Shown here: positions 57,581 through 64,000 of the stretch, one piece after another
How the letters are laid out: every line of letters begins with the position of its first letter
Numbering within the stretch: the first letter of the stretch is position 1
Origin: an uncultured Treponema sp.
GTDB lineage: Bacteria > Spirochaetota > Spirochaetia > Treponematales > Treponemataceae
Direction: 5' to 3'
NCBI GenBank assembly: GCA_947177175.1
Contig: CAMWTK010000003.1
Location: 29,288 to 93,287 of the forward strand
Length of the DNA: 64,000 nucleotides
Program-made: the position numbers and the translations under genes
The notes under the pieces: model-generated
Seen by the model: only the letters and a program-made list of their open reading frames with translations
Told to the model about the DNA's origin: nothing
Databases searched by the model: none

Positions 57581-58330
57581 ATGCGGATATTTGCGGGCAA
57601 AAAAGCCTTGGTGGTCGGCGGTTCGGGCGGCATTGGCGCGGAACTTTCGTTTTTGCTTGCCCAGAACGGCGCGGAACTGACGGTGCACGGCGGGCATGAA
57701 AGCGCGCGGTTTTCTGCGCTGCTCGAGCGGTGCGATGCGGTCGCGTCTGTTCCCGTCCATCCGCTCGTATCGGCGTTTTCGGCGGAACGATTCGACACGC
57801 TTGCCGATTCTCCCGTGGCAGACTGCGCCCGCTCGGCCGATATACTGTGCGTGTGCTACGGTCCGTTCGTGCAGAAGCCGTTGGACACGACATCGCTCGC
57901 CGACTGGCAGCAGCTCGCATTGTTGGACTATGCGCTGCCCGGTTTTCTGGTTTCTGCGGCGTTGGGCGGCATGCGGCAGCGGAAGTGGGGCAGAATCCTG
58001 CTGTTTGGCGGCACGGGAACGGCGCATCGTGGCGAATTTGCGACGAACGCGGCGTATGCGGGTGCAAAATCCGCGCTGAACGTGGTGGTACAGTCGGTGG
58101 CGGCATCGTATGCGGCAGACGGCATTACGTGCAATGCCGTGCTGCCCGGTTTTACCCGCACCGAATATACGACTGATGCCGCCGCGCTCGCAAAAAAAAT
58201 GCCGCGGGGAACGATGCTTTCGGCGCGGTCGGTTGCGGAGGTGGCATTGTTTTTGTTGCGGCAGGACGAGCTGAACGGCGTTCTGCTGCGCGTTGACGGC
58301 GGGTGGTCGCCCTATTGCCAGCACGGCTGA
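57581..58330 (+). CDS. short-chain dehydrogenase/reductase
   Basis: A 249-residue SDR. It has the cofactor motif VVGGSGGIGAE (12-22), an ILCVCYGP strand, the catalytic YAGAK (Tyr/Lys near 161-165) and a GFTRTEY loop. The usual catalytic Ser position reads FGGTGTA, so the Ser is replaced or shifted. FabG-like length suggests a reductase of 3-oxoacyl or sugar substrates, but the substrate cannot be told. The ATG is six bases after TATAAT with no ribosome site, so a leaderless mRNA is predicted. Confidence 0.85.
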   Translation: MRIFAGKKALVVGGSGGIGAELSFLLAQNGAELTVHGGHESARFSALLERCDAVASVPVHPLVSAFSAERFDTLADSPVADCARSADILCVCYGPFVQKPLDTTSLADWQQLALLDYALPGFLVSAALGGMRQRKWGRILLFGGTGTAHRGEFATNAAYAGAKSALNVVVQSVAASYAADGITCNAVLPGFTRTEYTTDAAALAKKMPRGTMLSARSVAEVALFLLRQDELNGVLLRVDGGWSPYCQHG

Positions 58331-58386
58331 CGTATGCGGAACTGCCGTGCGGTATACGCGGCGGGCAAACAGTTTTGCAGGAACGT

Positions 58387-58415
58387 TTGACATAATGAAT
58401 ATGTTGAGGTATAAT
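58387..58415 (+). promoter_or_regulatory. consensus promoter of the STAS gene
   Basis: TTGACA (58387-58392), a 17-base spacer and TATAAT (58410-58415): an exact sigma70 consensus. The leader to the ATG at 58451 is about 28 bases and has a normal AGGAAGGA ribosome site. Confidence 0.9.
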
Positions 58416-58450
58416 ATTCTATAGTCCAAATAGTGATAGGAAGGAATTCC

Positions 58451-58999
58451 ATGAGCAACGACGCAATAGTGCAAGGTTTTGACGCTGAAAAAGACGACGG
58501 TCTCAAGATTACATTAGATACCATTGCCGATGTTGACAAAGGGCTTATTATCTATTTGAATGGGTATATTGATACCTATAATTCAAGCCTTTTTCAGAAG
58601 CGTATTCAAAAAGTCGTGGAAGCGGGGTACGCCAATTTGGTCTTTAACTGCGCGTCGCTTAATTATGTGTCCTCTACGGGCATCGGTTCGTTTACGGCAT
58701 TCTTGAAGATGGTAAAAGCCAAGAACGGCGACATCGTTCTGCTGGCTATCCAGCCCAAAGTCTACGAGTTGTTCCAGTTGTTGGGCTTCTCGCAGTTTTT
58801 TAATATCCGGGAAACGATTACGGAAGCGATTTCGGTATTCAAGGCGGGCGCATCGACAGAAAACAGCGTGTTTCCCAAGATTTTTGGTTGCCCGGTGTGC
58901 TCAAAACGGCTTAAGGCGACAAAATCAGGGCGTTTCCGCTGCTCGGAATGCAAGTCTATTTTCTCGGTCGATCAGGCAGGCTCGGTATTTTTAGGCTAG
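58451..58999 (+). CDS. STAS-domain (anti-sigma factor antagonist-like) protein with zinc ribbon
   Basis: A 182-residue protein. The STAS domain spans ~15-128, with the phosphorylatable Ser motif NYVSSTGIGSF (Ser74/75) as in SpoIIAA/RsbV. A C-terminal zinc ribbon follows (CPVC 147-150, CSEC 164-167), which is unusual for this family. It probably takes part in a partner-switching cascade, but no kinase or phosphatase gene is adjacent. AGGAAGGA lies just before the ATG at 58451. A terminator follows. Confidence 0.85.
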   Translation: MSNDAIVQGFDAEKDDGLKITLDTIADVDKGLIIYLNGYIDTYNSSLFQKRIQKVVEAGYANLVFNCASLNYVSSTGIGSFTAFLKMVKAKNGDIVLLAIQPKVYELFQLLGFSQFFNIRETITEAISVFKAGASTENSVFPKIFGCPVCSKRLKATKSGRFRCSECKSIFSVDQAGSVFLG

Positions 59000-59020
59000 C
59001 GTTCGGGGCTTGATGCCCGG

Positions 59021-59045
59021 AACGGATGCTGCCGTTTTGTTTTTT
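59021..59045 (+). terminator. terminator after the STAS gene
   Basis: AACGG (59021-59025) pairs with CCGTT (59032-59036), followed by TTGTTTTTT. An upstream imperfect hairpin (59000-59024) adds stability. Confidence 0.7.
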
Positions 59046-59411
59046 GCCCGCAAGCATCGGCTGACTACCGAATGGTTGTGAGTATCTTCCGTGTGAATAA
59101 CCTGTGGAAAACTTATCTTTTCGGAAAGCGGTTTTGTCGGCATGACAGAGGCGGTGCGTTCTTGTTGTTTTGTTCGGTGCGCCGGTGTGTATTGAGTACT
59201 GTGTAATTTCTTGTATTATAACGAATTAAAAACAGTTATGGGGGGGGGTAATAGTAACATATTTCTTTTTTGGTAATGTAAAAAAAGTTTAAAAAACTAC
59301 TTGACACACTTTTTTTGAGGACAATCTGTGGAAAACATGTGCCCATTTTGCGCATAATTACGCGGAAATAAGATTGTTTTTACCGCGTGTTCGTGGTATG
59401 CTATAAGAACG
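59046..59411. other. AT-rich intergenic region with DnaA-box-like sites and a G9 tract
   Basis: This 366-base gap has no gene. It contains TGTGAATAA (59092-59100; TTATTCACA on the other strand, a consensus DnaA box) and two TGTGGAAAA sites (59103-59111 and 59327-59335; TTTTCCACA). It also has long A/T runs (59205-59320), a run of nine G (59240-59248) and a TTGACA at 59301. It could be a DnaA-binding or origin-like region, or an AT-rich promoter region. Confidence 0.45.
59374..59402 (+). promoter_or_regulatory. promoter of the LptF/G-like pair
   Basis: TTGTTT (59374-59379), a 17-base spacer and TATGCT (59397-59402) preceded by TGG (extended -10). The ATG at 59412 lies nine bases after the -10, so any 5' leader would be only a few bases. 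Confidence 0.5.
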
Positions 59412-60449
59412 ATGAAAGCGTCGCTCAAGTTGATACTGCTGTTTTTCGCAATCTGCATTTTTGGATCGTTGGTGGTCGGCGCGCTTATTGTGCTCGGGCT
59501 GGATTTGCGCGTGCTGGTCGCAGGCAGTTCGCGCATTCCGTTTTCTGCCGCGTTTTTTTTGCGCGGATTGCTTACGTCGCTTCCTGTTGTCAGTGTGTGC
59601 GCGCTTTTGCTCATTGTGTTCTATATGATTTCTCATCCGGCAAAATCGGTTCTGACCATTGTTACCTATCTGGTGCTCGGTGCGTTGACTTGGGGCGTGA
59701 TTGTTCCGGGGGCGGCGCGGCTGAGCGGGTATTATGACCGCATTACGTTTGACTGGATTGGTACGGCGGGCGGCGAGGATTTGACCCCGCATTATTTTCG
59801 GACGTACAACGGCAATGTGTATTATTATGCGCGGGTATTCCGCTTTTCGGAGGCTTCGCGGGATATATACGGCGAGGGGCTGATGATTGACCTGACGGGC
59901 ATCCGCGGAAAAGCCGGCGCGATTTATTCGTTTACGACATCGGTCGTTATCCGTGATTCGGAAAGGCAGTTTAATGATGTCATTTTTAAGGAAGCCGCGC
60001 GGATGCCGCCCATGGTCGCCGTGCCAGTCAAAATGTATATGGCGCTGTTTTCGGCGGCGGGAAAAGCCGTGTGGTCGGGGATTATCGCCTGGATTGCCTT
60101 TGCGTCGCTGGGGCTTGCCTTGCTTGCGTCGGCGTGGCTTGTGTCGCTGAGCAGCTGGCGTTTTCTGAAAGTGTTCTTTGTGTCGGTCAGCGAGCTTGCC
60201 ATTATCCTGCTGAATTATATCGTGTACGCGCATCTTTTTTTTGCGGATCTTGCCGCTTCGTGCCGTGAGCTGTTCGTGCGTATTGGCATGGGCGCGCCGC
60301 ACGTGTTTTCGGGCATGGCAGATGTCATTGAGCCGCTCGCGCTGTTCGTCAACGCGGCGTGTATCATCGTGCTGTGTGTGCTGGGCTTGCTGGGCAGGCG
60401 TTTTGCCGCGCGGAACGCGCATCCTTACGAAACGGAGGCGGACGCATGA
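59412..60449 (+). CDS. membrane protein with LptF/LptG-like topology
   Basis: A 345-residue protein. Three N-terminal membrane helices (~6-30, 45-70, 80-102) are followed by a ~110-residue exported domain rich in Tyr and beta-type residues (YNGNVYYYARVFRF, then GEGLMIDL). Three C-terminal helices follow (~220-250, 255-285, 308-333). This 3+domain+3 layout and length match LptF/LptG permeases, which move lipids to the outer membrane. Sequence similarity is weak, so the assignment is by topology. The next gene overlaps by four bases (ATGA) and has a like layout. Confidence 0.6.
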   Translation: MKASLKLILLFFAICIFGSLVVGALIVLGLDLRVLVAGSSRIPFSAAFFLRGLLTSLPVVSVCALLLIVFYMISHPAKSVLTIVTYLVLGALTWGVIVPGAARLSGYYDRITFDWIGTAGGEDLTPHYFRTYNGNVYYYARVFRFSEASRDIYGEGLMIDLTGIRGKAGAIYSFTTSVVIRDSERQFNDVIFKEAARMPPMVAVPVKMYMALFSAAGKAVWSGIIAWIAFASLGLALLASAWLVSLSSWRFLKVFFVSVSELAIILLNYIVYAHLFFADLAASCRELFVRIGMGAPHVFSGMADVIEPLALFVNAACIIVLCVLGLLGRRFAARNAHPYETEADA

Positions 60450-62260
60450 AAAAAATCCTGCTGCTGCTTGCCGCGTATGTCGCGCTCGCTTTTCTGGTCT
60501 GTGTCGGCGTTGCGTATGGGGTTGGGCAAATTCCTGCCGTGCTTCCGGGGCGGACGACGACGTATGTGCTGCTCCGCGCGTTGCTTTATTTTTTGCGCGT
60601 GCTTCCCGCGCTGTTGACGAGCGGATTCCTGATTGCCTGCGCCATTTATTTTGGGCATCATGCGGAAAAGGCGCGGGAGCGGTTTTCTCCGGAAATTGTC
60701 GCGCATTTTAAGATGGTGCTGTTCGCGTCGCTGGGCATGGTGTTCGTGCTTGTGTTTGCCCGCGAAGTGTTCGTGCCGCAGGTGACGGCGCGGCAGAAAC
60801 TGATGGCAGAAGCGCCGAGGCTTTTGAACGAATACCTGATCAGCGGGCGGTACTGCATGGTCGTCAAGCGGTACGTGCTGGCGCACGAATACGCAAAGCA
60901 GGCGCTCAAGCTGGATTCGTCGAACAAAGAGGCGCAGGCGTTGCTGGACGATGCCGAGCGCAACATGAACAAGATGCGCCCCCGCCGTGAAAAAGAAGAG
61001 ACGCTGACCCCGAGCCAATATGCCTGGGGCGAGTTTGCGCATGAGACGGTCACATCGCTCATTGCGAAGGCGAACAAGGCGAAAGAAAACGGGCAGTGGT
61101 TCAACGCGCATTATTACGCGCAGCTCGCGCTTTCGCTGGCGACGGGCGCGGACATCAATCGGCAGGAAGCGCGCTTGCTTGCCGCCGAGGCGTGGGAGCA
61201 TTTGGATACGCCGGGCGGACTGGTTGATGAGGTTGCCAAGCAGTTTTACGACAAGAAACGGCGCGCCTATGCCTATTTGATGAGCGGCGACACGCTGGAA
61301 GCCTATTATGCTTTTTCGGAGCTGCAAAACAATGGGCTTTCTGCGGTGGTTGACCCCGACGTGCAGAATTTTTTTGAGATTGCAAAGGAACGGCTGGCGG
61401 CGGAAGCGTTCTTTATTGATGAGACGTTGCATTTGCAGCTGTTCGAGTTCGTGCAGAACATTTATTTTACACTGACGCACGACGACGGCCGGCGGGACGT
61501 GATTTTTATCCGGGGTATTACGGCGGTGTCCAATTCGGGGCGGATGATTCAGTATCTGCGGGAATTCTCGCTCTATGCGTATGCGCCCGACGGCACATTC
61601 CTCTACTCCGTGACCACGCCGTATGCGAAAATGATTGCCGAGCCGGTCACGGTGTTTGACGAGCAGACGATTGCCGAAAGCGGGATTTCCGAATCGTACA
61701 AGAACGTGCCGTATCTTATCCTGCGGTCAGTTGCCCGCGAATTCGGGCGCATGAAGAACGAGCCGGTCTACACGTTCTCTGCCGCCGTTCCCGAAGCCGA
61801 CCGCGCCGAGCCGACCGCGATGATTTTGCCCATGTCGTTTGACGATTTTAACCTTGTCTGCGACGCGGCGGTCGGGCCACAGCAGATGAATTTGCTTTCG
61901 CTCATCAGGATTGCGGACAAGGCGGATTCGTTCGGCTATCCGGGGGAAGTGTTCAGCGCGACGCTCATCAGCCGGCTGACGTACCCGCTGCTTATGCTGA
62001 TCGTGCTGATTTTTACGGCGGCGTTTGCCTGGAGCTACCGGGTGGAAAAATCGCAGCTGTTCAAATTCTCTTGGTCGTTCGCGCTGCCGCTCTGTACGGT
62101 CATCGTGTATCCGCTGCTGGAGATACTCCTGTACGTGGAAGATTTGATATATTACGCAATCATCGCGCTGCTGGGGCAGTCTGCCGTGGCGGTGGCGATT
62201 TTTGTCTTCGTCGTGCTGCTTTGCCTGGTGTCGGCGTATTTTTTGGCACGAAAAGCATGA
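60446..62260 (+). CDS. membrane protein, LptF/G-like topology with TPR-like insert
   Basis: A 604-residue protein. Three N-terminal helices (~3-26, 38-65, 85-110) are followed by a ~400-residue soluble domain. Its first part looks TPR-like, with helical Ala/Leu pairs such as HEYAKQALKLDSSNKEAQAL and AHYYAQLALSLATG, and a beta-rich part follows. Three C-terminal helices end the protein (~525-600). GGAGG lies seven bases before the ATG at 60446, which overlaps the previous stop. The pair is probably one complex in the inner membrane. Confidence 0.6.
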   Translation: MKKILLLLAAYVALAFLVCVGVAYGVGQIPAVLPGRTTTYVLLRALLYFLRVLPALLTSGFLIACAIYFGHHAEKARERFSPEIVAHFKMVLFASLGMVFVLVFAREVFVPQVTARQKLMAEAPRLLNEYLISGRYCMVVKRYVLAHEYAKQALKLDSSNKEAQALLDDAERNMNKMRPRREKEETLTPSQYAWGEFAHETVTSLIAKANKAKENGQWFNAHYYAQLALSLATGADINRQEARLLAAEAWEHLDTPGGLVDEVAKQFYDKKRRAYAYLMSGDTLEAYYAFSELQNNGLSAVVDPDVQNFFEIAKERLAAEAFFIDETLHLQLFEFVQNIYFTLTHDDGRRDVIFIRGITAVSNSGRMIQYLREFSLYAYAPDGTFLYSVTTPYAKMIAEPVTVFDEQTIAESGISESYKNVPYLILRSVAREFGRMKNEPVYTFSAAVPEADRAEPTAMILPMSFDDFNLVCDAAVGPQQMNLLSLIRIADKADSFGYPGEVFSATLISRLTYPLLMLIVLIFTAAFAWSYRVEKSQLFKFSWSFALPLCTVIVYPLLEILLYVEDLIYYAIIALLGQSAVAVAIFVFVVLLCLVSAYFLARKA

Positions 62261-62302
62261 TTCATGCGGGGTATGTTGGTTTCTGAGCCGCGGCGGGGGT
62301 TT

Positions 62303-62390
62303 TAGGGGCACTCCCCTAGGAGAAGGGGAAGCGGACAAGGCAACAGAGCGGAGCGACGTGCCTTGGGAGCGAGGGGAAGACGTTCCCCTC
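62303..62390. repeat. cluster of three hairpins between the membrane pair and murA
   Basis: TAGGGG-cact-CCCCTA (62303-62318), CAAGGCA/TGCCTTG (62336-62342, 62359-62365) and GAGGGGAA-gacg-TTCCCCTC (62371-62390) lie in tandem in a GC- and purine-rich gap (62261-62415). They look like a composite palindromic element. None has a U-tract, although they sit between convergent genes. Confidence 0.5.
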
Positions 62391-62415
62391 CCGTATCTGT
62401 GCCGGAAACGCTGTC

Positions 62416-63699
62416 TCAGTCGATTTCAACGCGCTCGATGTGCGCTCCCAGTGCTTGCAGTTTTTCTACCAGCTGTTCGTAGCCGCGCTCGATTTGGTAC
62501 ACGTTGCTGATGCGGCTTTCGCCGTGGGCGCAGAGTGCGGCGATGACCATTGCCATGCCCGCGCGCACGTCGGGGGAGACGAGGTGGTCGCCGTGCAGCA
62601 GGCTTGGCCCGGAGACGACGGCGCGGTGCGGGTCGCAGAGCGTGATGCGCGCGCCCATGCTGATCAGTTTGTCCACGAAGAACATGCGGCTCTCAAACAT
62701 TTTCTCAAAGATGAGCACCGTGCCTTCTACCTGCGTCGCCACCACGGTCATAATGCTCGTCAGATCCGGCGGAAAGCCCGGCCAGGGCGCGTCGTCGATT
62801 TTGGGGATCATGTTGCCGAGGTCGGCGTTCACCTTGAGTTCCTGGCTGACGGGGACGGTGAGCTTGTCGCCCGTAATCGCCCAGTTGATGCCCAGTTTGC
62901 TGAACGACACTTTGAGCGGGCGCAGGTCTTTTGGCCGGATGCCCGTAATCGTAATGGAACCTTTGGTGGCGGCGGCAAGCCCGATGTACGAGCCGATTTC
63001 CATGAAGTCCGGGCCGATTGAAAAGTCCGTGCCGTGCAGTTTTTCCACGCCGTCAATGTGCAGGATATTGCTGCCGATGCCGGTGATGTGCGCGCCCATT
63101 GCTTCGAGCATGGCGCACAGGTCCTGCACGTGCGGCTCGCTGGCGGCATTGTTGATGATCGTATGCCCTTCGGCAAGCACCGCCGCCATGACGGCGTTTT
63201 CGGTCGCGGTGACCGACGTTTCGTCTAGGAAGATGTCCGCGCCTTTGAGTTTGTTGGCGGTGAATGAGAACGGACCGTCCACGTTGATGCGCACGCCCAG
63301 CTCCTGCAACGCAAGGAAATGCGTGTCCACGCGGCGGCGGCCGATGACATCCCCGCCCGGCGGCGGGAGGATTGCCGTTCCCGTGCGCGCCACGAGCGGG
63401 CCGGCGAACAGGATGGACGCGCGGATTTTCTTGCTCAGCCGCGCCGGAATGTCGGTTGACTGGATATGCGATGCGTCAATCTTCCATGCGTGGTCGCCCA
63501 GTTTTTCCACACCCGCGCCCAGTGCCTGCAAAATCAGCAGCATGACGCCCGTGTCTTCGATTTCAGGAATATTGCGCAGGATAACCGGCTCTTCGGTCAG
63601 CAGCGCGGCGGCAATGCACGGCAGCGCCGCGTTCTTGTTCCCGCTTGCGGCGACCGTCCCGCGAATCGGAATGCCGCCCTCAATCTTGTATTCGTACAT
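62416..63699 (-). CDS. murA: UDP-N-acetylglucosamine 1-carboxyvinyltransferase
   Basis: A 427-residue enzyme that adds enolpyruvate to UDP-GlcNAc, the first committed step of peptidoglycan synthesis. It has GTVAASGNKNAALPCIAAAL near the start, RASILFAGPLVARTG and the loop PPGGDVIGRRRVDTHF. The residue equal to E. coli Cys115 is Asp (117), the known fosfomycin-insensitive form. The C-terminus has GHSERT-like and IERGYEQLVEKL segments. AAGG lies five bases before the ATG at 63699. Hairpin clusters flank it on both sides. Confidence 0.95.
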   Translation of the reverse strand: MYEYKIEGGIPIRGTVAASGNKNAALPCIAAALLTEEPVILRNIPEIEDTGVMLLILQALGAGVEKLGDHAWKIDASHIQSTDIPARLSKKIRASILFAGPLVARTGTAILPPPGGDVIGRRRVDTHFLALQELGVRINVDGPFSFTANKLKGADIFLDETSVTATENAVMAAVLAEGHTIINNAASEPHVQDLCAMLEAMGAHITGIGSNILHIDGVEKLHGTDFSIGPDFMEIGSYIGLAAATKGSITITGIRPKDLRPLKVSFSKLGINWAITGDKLTVPVSQELKVNADLGNMIPKIDDAPWPGFPPDLTSIMTVVATQVEGTVLIFEKMFESRMFFVDKLISMGARITLCDPHRAVVSGPSLLHGDHLVSPDVRAGMAMVIAALCAHGESRISNVYQIERGYEQLVEKLQALGAHIERVEID

Positions 63700-63791
63700 C
63701 GTACCCTTCCACCCGTAATGTCTCTCTCCTTATGTTTCGGCAGAATCGCGGGCAAGGTTTACCGGCAGTGTTGTCCTGCGGGGTGTGAATT

Positions 63792-63909
63792 TCCGCTTGG
63801 AAGCGGACGGAACGTCTTGGAGGGAGGCAACCCCTCTACTCGGAAGCGGGGGTTCCCTCCCTCCAAACCACCCACTTTCCCCAGCACCGCTTAGGGCTGC
63901 CGCCCTAAG
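63792..63909. repeat. cluster of inverted repeats upstream of murA
   Basis: TCCGCTT-gg-AAGCGGA (63792-63807) is followed by a long hairpin of 11 bp, one mismatch and 6 bp (63817-63834 with 63849-63866), then CTTAGGG/CCCTAAG (63890-63909). The last 300 bases of the window hold no gene; these repeats fill most of it. Confidence 0.6.
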
Positions 63910-63936
63910 AACCCGCTGTCGCAGATGCGATAAAGG

Positions 63937-64000
63937 AATTTCCGCCTGTTCTAGCGTCGCGTCAGTTTGCGGGAACGAATTTCCTGCGTGTTCTAGCGTC
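63937..64000. repeat. imperfect direct repeat at the window edge
   Basis: AATTTCC followed by TGTTCTAGCGTC occurs at 63937-63958 and again at 63978-64000, a 41 to 42-base period. The second copy ends exactly at the window edge, so a longer tandem array may continue outside. Confidence 0.5.

Overview
This 64 kb window looks like a chromosomal segment of a spirochaete, most likely a Treponema of intermediate G+C. The reasons are the ribosomal gene order (rpmG-secE-nusG-rplKAJL-rpoBC-rpsLG-tuf-S10/spc/alpha without fusA or rpsD), a MurA with Asp in place of the active-site Cys, a short zinc-ribbon gene attached to the alpha operon, and lipoproteins and membrane proteins of treponemal style. The species cannot be fixed from sequence alone. 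I see no phage genes, insertion sequences, transposases or CRISPR arrays.

Layout. 1-2.7 kb is the most accessory-looking part: a truncated HU-like/DUF4469 gene behind a boxA-and-terminator leader, an orphan lipoprotein, and a divergent XRE regulator with palindromes over the lipoprotein promoter. 2.7-13.1 kb holds housekeeping and hypothetical genes: purL, a small two-gene DUF4160 unit, a DUF308 membrane protein, a conserved hypothetical, a DUF2804 pair and cysE. A candidate ~100-nt small RNA with its own promoter and terminator lies at 12062-12160. 13.3-41.4 kb is the translation/transcription superoperon: tRNA-Thr, rpmG, tRNA-Trp, secE, nusG, rplKAJL, rpoBC, rpsLG, tuf, and the S10-spc-alpha clusters through rplQ. 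Its intergenic gaps carry hairpins, attenuator-like terminators and a 440-nt structured tuf leader. 41.5-46.3 kb is a branched-chain amino acid ABC transporter (livJHMGF) with a terminator pair after livJ and an attenuator before livH. 46.3-64 kb holds a CBS-ACT protein, transketolase, a MinD-like ATPase, lgt, a C-terminal processing protease, rsmE, a WecG/TagA-like protein, a sigma54-activator-like AAA+ protein, trmJ, a short-chain dehydrogenase, a STAS/zinc-ribbon protein, two LptF/LptG-topology membrane proteins and murA.

How the parts work together. The centre supplies most of the ribosome, RNA polymerase, EF-Tu and the Sec pore. The flanks serve purine and cysteine synthesis, amino acid import, envelope and lipoprotein biogenesis (lgt, ctpA, murA, the LptF/G-like pair) and signalling. 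Two patterns recur. Several genes have a sigma70-like -10 box five or six bases before the start codon, which predicts leaderless mRNAs. Many operon gaps hold stable RNA structures. The strongest candidates for something undescribed are the tuf leader with boxA, the 12.1 kb small RNA, the DnaA-box/AT-rich/poly-G region at 59.0-59.4 kb, and the zinc-ribbon gene after rplQ.
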